From an uncultured Lachnospiraceae bacterium (GTDB lineage: Bacteria; Bacillota; Clostridia; Lachnospirales; Lachnospiraceae), in NCBI GenBank assembly GCA_910585715.1, contig CAJUEX010000008.1, positions 53,814 to 99,370 on the forward strand: a stretch of DNA of 45,557 bases. The letters run 5' to 3'. Shown here piece by piece: positions 34,864 to 43,354 of this stretch. The notes under the pieces are model-generated. The model worked only from the letters and a program-made list of their open reading frames with translations. It was not told the origin of the DNA and did not search any database. The position numbers and the translations under genes were made by a program. How positions within the stretch are numbered: the first letter of the stretch is position 1; each line of letters opens with the position of its first letter.

Positions 34864-34932
34864 AAAAATATAATATGTATAAAGTATATTAAAGCTATAT
34901 ACAGGTTGTTAAAAAATAAATTGGAGAAGACG

Positions 34933-36228
34933 ATGCAGTTAAAAATAAATAACGTAGCAAAAATTAAAGAGGCTATTATAAATATTGATGGAATAACGGT
35001 CATTGCCGGAGAAAATAATACAGGAAAAAGTACGATAGGAAAGCTGTTATTTTCAATATACAATTCCATTAATAATATGGATGAAAAAATTCAGCAAGAA
35101 AGGAATAAGGAAGTTTATCAAATTCTTAATTTGTTGCTGCAAAATTATGCCATGCAAAGCGGAATTAGTCAGGTTGAATATAGAAGAAAGTATTCTGTTT
35201 ATTCTAGAAAATTTATAGAAGATATAATAGAAGCCATACAAAGTGAAAATGATGGAGAAACAAACATTGAGGCTCATGTGAGGAAACTTGCGGCTGAACT
35301 GGGAACATTTATGGCTGCAGATGAGTTGGATGATTTTATTCGTGAATGTACATTAAAGCTGGATAACATTATTAATATTACTGACAAAGAGGTAATGACG
35401 GAAGTTATTACAAGATGGTTTAATAAAGTATTTGAAAATCAGATTTCTCCCTTATTTGAAGAAGAGATGCAATCGGAAATTGGCTTGACTATAAAGAATA
35501 AAAAATTGGATTTGCATTTCAAAGAAAATGCCTGTACAGGCTGGGACAGCGAATTTCATATTTTGCATCAGGCATTTTATATAGATAATCCATTTGTGGT
35601 AGATTATATGTCTGATAAGTTCATGAGAAGCAGCAGGAAAATTACGGATACACATTTATTAAGGCAGTTGTGCAAAAAAGAAGATATTTTTGATGGAATT
35701 TTTGACACGGTTTTGGCAAAAGACAAATTAGATGAAATATATAATATGCTTAGCGGGCTGATAGGAGGCGAGATTATTGAAAATCCAGATGGGGAATTTT
35801 GCCTCAAGTCAAGTGAGTATAGCAAACCAATTAATATCAAAAACCTATCAACAGGATTAAAATCCTTTGCTTTAGTGAAAAGGCTTTTAGAAAATGGAAG
35901 CTTGAAAGAAAAAGACGTTTTGATTTTGGATGAGCCTGAAATACATCTCCATCCGGAATGGCAGCTGGCATATGCAAAATTAATAGTATTGTTGCAAAAA
36001 GAATTTGATTTAACTATGATTATAACAACTCATAGCCCCTATTTTCTGGATGCGATTGATGTTTTTTCTGCCGAATATGAATTGTCTGACAGAGTAAATT
36101 ATTACCTGGCTGAAAATGAAGGAGCAGTATCATATCTGCGTAATGTAACCAATCATATTGATGCTATTTATGAAAAGTTATCAGAACCAATGCAGAAACT
36201 CGAAAATATCAGATATAGATTAAAGTAG
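34933..36228 (+). CDS. OLD/AAA_15-type ATPase, candidate defence protein
   Basis: The product has 431 residues. It has an ABC-like ATPase core split by a long helical insertion: Walker A GENNTGKST (26-34), then about 270 residues of helical, variable sequence, then LSTGLKSF as signature-like motif, Walker B VLILDEPEIHLHP (D333, E334) and TTHSPYFLD. This is the layout of AAA_15/OLD-type ATPases found in Septu, Gabija-like, PARIS and related systems. There is no TOPRIM domain. GGAG precedes the ATG at 34933; the frame from TTG 34906 is less likely. The gene is AT-rich, next to a tRNA, and 16 bases upstream of the small partner gene. Confidence 0.82.
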   Translation: MQLKINNVAKIKEAIINIDGITVIAGENNTGKSTIGKLLFSIYNSINNMDEKIQQERNKEVYQILNLLLQNYAMQSGISQVEYRRKYSVYSRKFIEDIIEAIQSENDGETNIEAHVRKLAAELGTFMAADELDDFIRECTLKLDNIINITDKEVMTEVITRWFNKVFENQISPLFEEEMQSEIGLTIKNKKLDLHFKENACTGWDSEFHILHQAFYIDNPFVVDYMSDKFMRSSRKITDTHLLRQLCKKEDIFDGIFDTVLAKDKLDEIYNMLSGLIGGEIIENPDGEFCLKSSEYSKPINIKNLSTGLKSFALVKRLLENGSLKEKDVLILDEPEIHLHPEWQLAYAKLIVLLQKEFDLTMIITTHSPYFLDAIDVFSAEYELSDRVNYYLAENEGAVSYLRNVTNHIDAIYEKLSEPMQKLENIRYRLK

Positions 36229-36244
36229 ATGAGGTGTCATTAGA

Positions 36245-36865
36245 TTGCACATAATAGACAAAGAGAAGAGTTCTTTAAAAGATACATCATATGATAGTGA
36301 TAATGGGAAATATATGGTTGACAGTCAATTACAGGTCTGTTCTTTTGATGAGGTAAAGAACTGGTATATAAAAAATAAAATTCCTTTTGTCCACCCTGTT
36401 CCAAAGTCTAATGATGCCTTGTTCTTTGGTGAAAATGAAAGTTCTTTTATTGAATTTAAGAACGGTAAGATTGATAATGAAGTAAACTTTGGATTAAATA
36501 AAAAAATATATGACAGCCTGCTCATATTATTTGATTTAGGCTATGTGGATGCAAATGGGAATGCGGTTAATTCCTTGTCATATAGCAGAGCCAATATGAA
36601 TTATATATTGGTGTACAATGAAGAAATATATTCAAACGCAGGTCCTACAAGACAGACAGTAGAAGGATTTAATCGTCAGGAGGAAAGACAAAAAGAATCC
36701 ATACATAGAAATAAATTGTATAAGACCATAAGAAATTTAGCAAATCAGGAATTTATAAAATTTGGTTTAGACCAGTTTAAAAATTATGTTTTTAAAAATG
36801 TGTATACTTATACAGTAGAAGAATTTGAGAAGAATTTTATAAATAAGCAAGCCGGAAACCAATAG
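36245..36865 (+). CDS. Small partner of the ATPase, possible PD-(D/E)xK nuclease
   Basis: This 206-residue protein shows no family I can name with certainty. SNDALFFGENESSFIEFKNG contains D57, E70 and K72 in a D-x12-ExK arrangement within beta-strand-like sequence, which fits a PD-(D/E)xK nuclease core; a helix follows (about 85-95). The C-terminal part (about 140-206) is helical and basic. It starts with TTG at 36245 after GAGGTG and lies 16 bases after the ATPase gene, so the two are probably one operon. By analogy with two-gene ATPase-effector systems it would be the effector; this is inference. Confidence 0.6.
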   Translation: MHIIDKEKSSLKDTSYDSDNGKYMVDSQLQVCSFDEVKNWYIKNKIPFVHPVPKSNDALFFGENESSFIEFKNGKIDNEVNFGLNKKIYDSLLILFDLGYVDANGNAVNSLSYSRANMNYILVYNEEIYSNAGPTRQTVEGFNRQEERQKESIHRNKLYKTIRNLANQEFIKFGLDQFKNYVFKNVYTYTVEEFEKNFINKQAGNQ

Positions 36866-36868
36866 AAG

Positions 36869-36920
36869 AGACAGCCCTTCCTATAAGTTTCCAATTTATA
36901 AAAAGGACTGTCTTTTTTAT
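36869..36920. terminator. Terminator between convergent genes
   Basis: AGACAGCCCTT pairs with AAGGACTGTCT (36869-36879 with 36902-36912, one mismatch) and inner TATAA/TTATA pairs extend it. A T-rich run follows on the plus strand. It serves the ATPase cassette and may also stop the minus-strand kinase. Confidence 0.75.
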
Positions 36921-36925
36921 TTTTA

Positions 36926-39900
36926 TTATTCCCCAAGCCAATGCTCCAGACATGCCATAAGCTGCTCCATATCCAAAGGCTTTGTAATATATTCATTCAT
37001 CCCCGCCTCCCGGCTGGCAATGATATCCTCCGTAAAGGCATTGGCAGACATGGCTACAATGGGAATGGATAAGGCATCCTCCAAAGGCAGCTTTCGGATT
37101 TCCCTGGTAGCTTTGTAGCCGTCCATCACAGGCATTTGGATATCCATAAAGATTAAATCATAGTATCCCGCTCCCTTTTTCAGAACCTGTTCCACAGCTT
37201 CCTGCCCATTTGTTACACTTTCCACAATGATTCCCGTGCTGCCGATTATCTCTTCCGCAATTTCGCGGTTTATATCGTTATCCTCCACAAGAAGAATCCT
37301 GCACTTGTCAAAGACAAGCTCCTGAAATGTTTTTTGGGATGTTACTTTTTGCATGCTTTCTGTATGTCCCGCACCGGAATCAGCCTTGCTTTGCAGCTTG
37401 AGGAAAAGGGTCACCGTAAAGGTTGAGCCGGCTCCGGGACTGCTTTCCACGCCGATATTGCCATTCATCATGCGGACGATATTCTGGGCAATGGTCATGC
37501 CTAAGCCCGTTCCTTCTATTTTGCTTACCCGGGAGTCCTCCGCACGGCTGAAGGGTTCAAAAATCTGTTTAACAAATTCCTCGTCCATGCCCATGCCATT
37601 GTCCTTAAATACAAATTCATAACATCCATAGCCTTGCTCCTTTGAAGGCTTTTCCGAAACCTTCATTTCCAAAAGTCCGCCGGAAGGGGTATATTTAACG
37701 GAATTTCCCAGGATGTTCATAAATACCTGCTGCAGCCTCATGGCATCCCCAAGGACATTTTTATGGGTCACTTCCATGACATGGACCTTCAGCTCATGAC
37801 CTTTTTCCTGTGCGGAAGGCCGAATCATGGCTTCCAGATTATGTATTATGTCGGATATGGCAAATGCTTCTTCTGCCAAATCAATTTTGCCGGATTCAAT
37901 TTTACTCATATCCAGCACTTCGTTGATTAAGGACAGCAAATGATTACCGGATACAGTAATCTTATTTAAACAGTCCAAAACCCTTTCCTTATTGTCTAAA
38001 TGAGCGCTGGCAATGGTTGTCATGCCGATAATTCCATTCATGGGAGTTCGGATATCATGGCTCATTCTGGACAAGAATTCACTTTTGGCAGCATTGGCAT
38101 GGTTGGCTGCGTCACAGGCTTCCTTTAAAGCTCTTTGCTCTCTTTCCTCCTTTTGTTTGCTTTCTGTTACATTCTGTGCCACATACAATGCGGTTTTTGG
38201 TTTTCCATTGCTGTCGGTCTGTGCCAGCACAGCTGTAGCCCGAATCCAGCCGTATTCGCCATATTCACCGGCATTGTTCTTTTCCTTTAAAATTTTGCGG
38301 TATTCTACTGCCACATAAGGGTGCTCCCTGTTTAGAGTCTGAATTAGATGCTGATAGCTCATAAGCTCTAAATACTCTTTGCGGTCTTCCGGATGAATAA
38401 AGGTTTCTGCGTAAGTGTTTAAGGCAGCAGTATAATTTGCCACCTCCCCCAGTATTTTTCCAACTTTTTTTAGCTGTGTCACCACACGGAAGGTATCATG
38501 TTCTAAATCCACATAGTAGGTGGCAAAAAACAGACTGCTTAAGCTGTCGATAATATATATTTTTTCCTGGGCGGCATGAATTGCCTCTTCCTCTCTTAAC
38601 TTTTCTTTTGTAATATCACGTCCCAGAATATTCACCAGAATGGTATTGTTCTGGCGGATGTAAAGTACATGCTCCTCAATCCACCGGAGAGGATTTTTCA
38701 TGCGATATTGACAGACTTCTTCTATAAAGTCTTCCGTTTCAAGAGCCTTTTGGCGCAGATGTTCCAATGATAAGGTGTTTTGAAATACTTCTATATCCTG
38801 CTCATAAATACATGTGGAGATGGCTTTTTTTATATAATAATCATAATCTCCCGATTGATTCTGATTATCATCATCTGTTTGATTTAAATAAACCCGTTCG
38901 CATTGGCCGCTTTCTAAATCCACTGTGTTTATTATGCTGTATCTGGATTTAATCAGCGCCGCAAGCCTTATATCATTTTGGGTATGCTCTACCTCTCTGC
39001 GAATCCGTTCATCCGCATCCTGCAAAGCTACCACCGCATAATTTTTTTCCTTTTTTTCCCGATTAAAATATGCTGCTGCGGAAATATAGCGATAGCATCC
39101 GTCTACCTGTCTCTGGCAAATCAGCTCTATTTTCTGTTCTCCGTCAGCCCAGGCCTTTTGCAGCGCATTGAAAGAAAATTTCTGCATGAATTCTTCCTGA
39201 TATGCTTTATGCAGCTGTTCTCTTGCATGAAAATCCATTAAAGAATCCCACATGTAAAGCTTTGAGGAAATACCGGACTCTTCATGGTAGTCTGTACGAA
39301 CTGTGTTGACGGTGCCGGTGTGCAGGTCCACCGTATAAATACCAAAATTCTGCTCCCCCAGAGAGCGGATGACTTCCTGATTGCGGATATTGATGTCTTC
39401 CCTTTCCAGCCCTTCCCGGTAAGCATCGTGCACATCCTTTGTATAAATCATTACCGACTGGTTTTCATCTGTGTAATCAAAATCCGGCACTATCTCCATA
39501 AGATTCCAGCGATATTCATTTTCAAGCCTGTAGCGGTATGTGCATGTTAGTATTTTCTTTCCGCTTCGCAGGGCATCTCTAAGATTGTCTATCCGGGTGA
39601 AGCTAAGGAAACGTTCTATATCTTCTTTGTAGATGCTGCCGCTTTTTGAAAGCTGTTCAAACCATTTTGAAAGCATATGAGTATTTTCCTGACTCTGCTT
39701 CACGGTGCTTGGCATTTTCATGAACACATAGCGGTCTGCAGTGAGATTTGCCCGTAATATTTTGTGATAAGTATAGCTGGATGCCTCTATATGGGGAGTC
39801 ACGGTAATCATAAATGCCGGAACTGTATCCTCCCACATAATTCTGGCAGCGGAAATATCCATGACCCTGCCAAAGGAATCGTCAAAATTAATGCATCTGT

Positions 39901-40108
39901 TTTCCTGCCTGTCCCCGATAGTCATAAGGGGGCAGTTGGCACAGGAACCGCTCCATACTTCATGGCATTTTTTGCCCTTTTGAGTATTGGGCGATACTTC
40001 CTTCATTTGCCTGTTGTAGTATAAGATTTCATGGTTGTCCTCCCGGATTACATAGACTCCGGTCATCTGCATGGCATCCAAAATTTTTTCGTAATTCCTG
40101 CTATCCAT
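36926..40108 (-). CDS. Soluble PAS-domain hybrid sensor histidine kinase/response regulator
   Basis: The protein has 1060 residues and no transmembrane segment. An N-terminal PAS-like domain (about 10-120) holds a Cys cluster (C48, C56, C59, C72). Further PAS-like segments up to about 665 precede the DHp domain with FLSRMSHDIRTPMNG (phospho-accepting H684). The HATPase domain (about 780-905) shows NILGNSVKYTPSGG, DNGMGM and GTGLGM. A C-terminal receiver domain has the phosphate acceptor D989 in LIFMDIQMPVMDG. No output protein is adjacent, so the phosphate may pass to another partner. The lack of membrane segments suggests a cytoplasmic signal. It is transcribed divergently from the GntR operon, with repeat copy C between. 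Confidence 0.93.
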   Translation of the reverse strand: MDSRNYEKILDAMQMTGVYVIREDNHEILYYNRQMKEVSPNTQKGKKCHEVWSGSCANCPLMTIGDRQENRCINFDDSFGRVMDISAARIMWEDTVPAFMITVTPHIEASSYTYHKILRANLTADRYVFMKMPSTVKQSQENTHMLSKWFEQLSKSGSIYKEDIERFLSFTRIDNLRDALRSGKKILTCTYRYRLENEYRWNLMEIVPDFDYTDENQSVMIYTKDVHDAYREGLEREDINIRNQEVIRSLGEQNFGIYTVDLHTGTVNTVRTDYHEESGISSKLYMWDSLMDFHAREQLHKAYQEEFMQKFSFNALQKAWADGEQKIELICQRQVDGCYRYISAAAYFNREKKEKNYAVVALQDADERIRREVEHTQNDIRLAALIKSRYSIINTVDLESGQCERVYLNQTDDDNQNQSGDYDYYIKKAISTCIYEQDIEVFQNTLSLEHLRQKALETEDFIEEVCQYRMKNPLRWIEEHVLYIRQNNTILVNILGRDITKEKLREEEAIHAAQEKIYIIDSLSSLFFATYYVDLEHDTFRVVTQLKKVGKILGEVANYTAALNTYAETFIHPEDRKEYLELMSYQHLIQTLNREHPYVAVEYRKILKEKNNAGEYGEYGWIRATAVLAQTDSNGKPKTALYVAQNVTESKQKEEREQRALKEACDAANHANAAKSEFLSRMSHDIRTPMNGIIGMTTIASAHLDNKERVLDCLNKITVSGNHLLSLINEVLDMSKIESGKIDLAEEAFAISDIIHNLEAMIRPSAQEKGHELKVHVMEVTHKNVLGDAMRLQQVFMNILGNSVKYTPSGGLLEMKVSEKPSKEQGYGCYEFVFKDNGMGMDEEFVKQIFEPFSRAEDSRVSKIEGTGLGMTIAQNIVRMMNGNIGVESSPGAGSTFTVTLFLKLQSKADSGAGHTESMQKVTSQKTFQELVFDKCRILLVEDNDINREIAEEIIGSTGIIVESVTNGQEAVEQVLKKGAGYYDLIFMDIQMPVMDGYKATREIRKLPLEDALSIPIVAMSANAFTEDIIASREAGMNEYITKPLDMEQLMACLEHWLGE

Positions 40109-40171
40109 GAATATCCTCCCTTATATGTAAAATAAAGCTTTTTTATTTTCTATGCTATCACAGAATCATGG

Positions 40172-40396
40172 GAAAATCAATTTTCACCCGGCAGCTTTCC
40201 GGCGGCACAGGGACGGCTTCCGGACAGAGAATGTTTTCTGCGTCGTCACGCTCCCGCTTTGATAAAAACGCAGCAGTGCTAAGCTCGAAAATACCTCGCT
40301 AAGCACTGGCGCTTTTATAAGGACTCCTTAGAAAACATTCTCTGCCCGGAAGCCGTCCCTGTGCCGCCGGAAAGCTGCCGGATGAAATTGATTTTC
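40172..40396. repeat. Long inverted-repeat element, copy C
   Basis: The arms (about 40172-40238 and 40330-40396) are complementary over about 65 bp with only a few mismatches. The core (about 40239-40329) differs from copy A at only a few positions. The arm sequence differs from A and B except for a short CACAGGRA-like stretch. It occupies most of the 354-base gap between the kinase and the GntR gene, and its right end lies 9 bases before the -35 of the gntR promoter. Confidence 0.9.
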
Positions 40397-40404
40397 GTAT
40401 CGTA

Positions 40405-40442
40405 TTGACAAACTGTTAAAATGTATATATCATATATATACA
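40405..40442 (+). promoter_or_regulatory. Promoter and operator of the GntR operon
   Basis: TTGACA (40405-40410), 17 bases, TATCAT (40428-40433). A dyad TGTATATAT-CAT-ATATATACA (40422-40442) overlaps the -10. YtrA-type regulators bind such inverted TGTA...TACA sites and repress their own operon, so autoregulation is likely. Confidence 0.65.
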
Positions 40443-40462
40443 ATATAAAGGCGGAAAAAGTA

Positions 40463-40846
40463 ATGGATATAATCATAACAAATAATTCAGAAACCCCAAT
40501 CTATGAACAAATAAAAGAACAAATAAAAGCCATGATTCTAAACAGAGATTTAAAGGAAGGGGACGGGCTTCCGTCCATGCGCCTGCTGGCAAAGGAGCTG
40601 CGTATCAGCATTATTACCACAAAGCGGGCTTATGAGGAGCTGGAAAGGGAAGGCTATATTGAATCCTATACAGGAAAGGGCAGCTTTGTAAAAGGAATTA
40701 ACCGGGAAATGGTCCGGGAAACGGTTGTTTATGAAATAGAAGGTATGTTTGATGAGATTTTGGATAAGGCAAAAATGGCGGGCATAACCTGCGAGGAATT
40801 GTTGGAAATTCTGCAAGTGCTTTGTGAAGAAAGAAGGGAGAAATAA
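40463..40846 (+). CDS. GntR-family regulator, YtrA type
   Basis: This short GntR regulator has 127 residues with an N-terminal winged helix (about 8-75) containing LPSMRLLAKEL, the recognition segment ITTKRAYEELEREG and GKGSFV. The short C-terminal helical region has no ligand domain, as in the YtrA subfamily. AGGCGGAAAAAG before ATG 40463 supports this start over the upstream ATG at 40421. It lies two bases before the ABC ATPase gene. YtrA family members usually repress ABC-type operons that respond to cell-wall antibiotics, which suits this operon. Confidence 0.92.
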   Translation: MDIIITNNSETPIYEQIKEQIKAMILNRDLKEGDGLPSMRLLAKELRISIITTKRAYEELEREGYIESYTGKGSFVKGINREMVRETVVYEIEGMFDEILDKAKMAGITCEELLEILQVLCEERREK

Positions 40847-40848
40847 GT

Positions 40849-41715
40849 ATGGACAATGTATTAGAGCTGCGGGATGTAACAAAATGCTATGAGGATTTTA
40901 AACTGGACCTGGTAAGCTTTCAGGTTCCAAAAGGCTGTATCTGCGGCTTTATCGGACAAAACGGAGCGGGCAAGACAACTACCATCCAGCTGATACTGGA
41001 CATTATAAAAAGGGACGGGGGAAGCATTCAGGTCTTTGGGCAGGATATGAAAGACAACGGTCCTGCTTTAAAGGAGAAAATCGGTGTGGTATTTGATGAA
41101 ATGGGATTTCATGAATTTCTTACCCCTAAAGAAATCAACAGCATTATGAAAAATATTTATACAAACTGGAAGGAAGCTCTTTACTTTGACTATTTAAAGC
41201 GTTTTTCCCTTCCGGCTAAAAAACGGTGCGGCGCTTTTTCCAGAGGAATGCGCATGAAGCTGCAGATTGCAGTGGCTTTGTCACATGATGCGGAGCTTTT
41301 GATTATGGATGAGCCCACCAGCGGGCTTGACCCTATTGTGAGAAATGAAATGCTTCAGATTTTTCAGGAGTTCGTATTGGAAGAAAACCATACCATTCTC
41401 TTATCTTCCCATATTACCGGAGATTTAGAAAGGATTGCCGATATGGTAGTGTTTATCAACCGGGGCAGGATTGTTTTATGGGGGGACAAAAATGAAATAT
41501 TAGAAAACCACAGGCTGATAAAATGCAAAAAAGAAGATTTGGAAAAGATTGATAAAGAAGATATTGTTTCTGTCAGGCAGTCAGCCTTTTGTACGGAAGC
41601 GCTTGTTTCCGGTAAAGATGCATGTAAAAAGAAATACGGGAGCATGATAATGGAACAGACTACCCTTGAGGAAATCATGATTTTCTATGTGAACCGTTCC
41701 ATGGAAACAGATTAG
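40849..41715 (+). CDS. ABC transporter ATP-binding protein
   Basis: This 288-residue ATPase powers the two permeases that follow. It has Walker A GQNGAGKTT (about 36-44), signature FSRGMRMKLQ, Walker B LLIMDEPTSGLDP and H-loop SSHITGDLE. The signature deviates from LSGGQ, as is common in this ABC-2 group. The C-terminal 70 residues are a short accessory region. AGGGAG precedes the ATG. A 143-base gap separates it from the first permease. Confidence 0.94.
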   Translation: MDNVLELRDVTKCYEDFKLDLVSFQVPKGCICGFIGQNGAGKTTTIQLILDIIKRDGGSIQVFGQDMKDNGPALKEKIGVVFDEMGFHEFLTPKEINSIMKNIYTNWKEALYFDYLKRFSLPAKKRCGAFSRGMRMKLQIAVALSHDAELLIMDEPTSGLDPIVRNEMLQIFQEFVLEENHTILLSSHITGDLERIADMVVFINRGRIVLWGDKNEILENHRLIKCKKEDLEKIDKEDIVSVRQSAFCTEALVSGKDACKKKYGSMIMEQTTLEEIMIFYVNRSMETD

Positions 41716-41858
41716 TATAATCACTGCTTGTAATCCATAATGGAAAGTGCTGCCTGTATAACTGCCTGTTTCGTTGTAGTCAGTCACCGTTGCTGACGCT
41801 ACGTTTCCTTCCTCTACTTTGCAGGCTGACGAAATATTAGAAAAGAAGGTGTTTTCAT
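41716..41858 (+). other. Intergenic gap within the ABC operon
   Basis: It has short self-complementary parts (GTCAG/CTGAC near 41780-41800 and GCCTG/CAGGC) but no clear terminator and no similarity to the repeat elements A-C that I can see. It may modulate expression of the downstream permeases. Confidence 0.3.
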
Positions 41859-42626
41859 ATGACGGGGTTAATCCGAAAAGATTTATATTGCCTGAGAAAA
41901 GGCTTAAAAACATTTATTCTGGTATCTATCGGCGTGATTGTCCTTTCGGTATTATTTATTCTCAGCGCCAGATATGGCAATATTGCAAAGGGAATTGAAG
42001 AAATGAAGATAGAAAATAATATGGGAGAAAAAGAATTTTATGCGTACTATCAGGGGGTAATCTGGTGCGTCCTTGTTCTGCCCATGTCCTTTTTGGGCAT
42101 TATCGCAGAATGCTTTAAAGAGGATAAAAAAGCCGGATTTTTCAAGCCGCTGTTATGCCTGCCTTTAAGTGAAGGAAAAATTGTAGGAAGCAGATATATT
42201 GCCTCTTTGCTTTTGGCAGGAATAAGTCTGGGGGATTCTCTTCTGGCGGGGTTTTTTGTGTCTCTGGTTTCCGATGTATTCCCCTTGCAAAAATTAATTG
42301 GATATATATTGTGCCTGAACGGAGCCCTGCTTGTCTATATGAGCCTGCAGATGTTTCTGACCTATGCTTTCGGAGCTGAAAAAGCGGACCTTATTCAATG
42401 TATACCTCTTATAATCCTGCTGGTGTTTTTTATCTGTTTCTTTCAACGGAATATTGCCGGTCTGACGGATGAGGAGTTTACTTCTTATTTTACCGGAATA
42501 GTAAATGATATATCGGATTTTATGATTCATAAATGCGGCTTTGTTTTCCTGATTGCAATTGGCTGCATGGGATTATCCTTTTTGGGTTCATGGGCGTTGT
42601 TTCGTAAAAGAAGGGGGGATATCTGA
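41859..42626 (+). CDS. ABC-2 type permease
   Basis: The 255-residue membrane protein has about six transmembrane segments (about 17-38, 62-84, 100-130, 138-163, 172-192, 228-250) and no ATPase motif. It forms the membrane channel with the next permease and the ATPase upstream. GAAGGTG lies before the ATG. Its stop overlaps the next start (TGATG). The substrate is not identifiable, but peptide antibiotics or lipids are usual in such operons. Confidence 0.85.
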   Translation: MTGLIRKDLYCLRKGLKTFILVSIGVIVLSVLFILSARYGNIAKGIEEMKIENNMGEKEFYAYYQGVIWCVLVLPMSFLGIIAECFKEDKKAGFFKPLLCLPLSEGKIVGSRYIASLLLAGISLGDSLLAGFFVSLVSDVFPLQKLIGYILCLNGALLVYMSLQMFLTYAFGAEKADLIQCIPLIILLVFFICFFQRNIAGLTDEEFTSYFTGIVNDISDFMIHKCGFVFLIAIGCMGLSFLGSWALFRKRRGDI

Positions 42627-43354
42627 TGGCAGGCTTATTATATAAAGATTTTGTGGCAGTAAAGGGAAAGCTGTATATAGTATGTATTTTAGCGGGAATG
42701 CTCTTACTCTTTTTTGTCAGGATGGCGTTGCATATAGAAGGCATGGATTTGATTATGTTTGCCATATACATGCTTATTGCCGTAGCCTTATTCGGACTTC
42801 TTGTGAATCAGTTGGAAATAAGGGTTATTTCCGTGGATGAAGGAAGGAAACAGAAAAATTACTTTTTAGGGCTTCCCATATCCGGACGGCAGTACGTAGC
42901 CTCAAAATATATTTTTTTGTTAATTGGTTTTTATACGGTTCTTTCCGTGCTGGTGCTGACCGGTTCCATCTGCCTGACCGGCTGTCAGGATAAAGCAATG
43001 AATGAAAGCATAGGCCAGTTTATGTCCCTGATGCCTGTTTTGGCATGTATCCTGCTTTTCATTCCTTCCATAGAGCTACCGTTTTTTATAGGCTTCGGCT
43101 CTAAAAAAGGATATCAGATAAAAAACAGTCTGCTGATTATTTGTTTTTTTCTTGGAATCGTATATTTGCTGTTTGGCAATCTGGCAGTTTTGGAAAATAT
43201 ATCGTTAATGGATTTTTTAAATTATATGGAAAAGCATTCGGGCATAGTTTTATCCCTGCAGGTGTTCATGCCCTATTGCAGTCTGGGGCTGTATTATTTA
43301 TCCTATCGGATTTCCTGCCTGCTGTTTCTGAGAAAGGAGTGGGAAAATGACTAA
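42626..43354 (+). CDS. ABC-2 type permease, second subunit
   Basis: The 242-residue protein has about six transmembrane segments and an early charged sequence DEGRKQKNYFLGLPISGRQYV, typical of ABC-2 permeases of YtrC/D-like operons. The start codon overlaps the previous stop, so translation is coupled. Its end overlaps the CPBP protease start by 8 bases. Confidence 0.85.
   Translation: MAGLLYKDFVAVKGKLYIVCILAGMLLLFFVRMALHIEGMDLIMFAIYMLIAVALFGLLVNQLEIRVISVDEGRKQKNYFLGLPISGRQYVASKYIFLLIGFYTVLSVLVLTGSICLTGCQDKAMNESIGQFMSLMPVLACILLFIPSIELPFFIGFGSKKGYQIKNSLLIICFFLGIVYLLFGNLAVLENISLMDFLNYMEKHSGIVLSLQVFMPYCSLGLYYLSYRISCLLFLRKEWEND

Noticed and set aside
41716..41858. A fourth copy of the hairpin element
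   Set aside because: It has some short pairing but lacks the conserved core.
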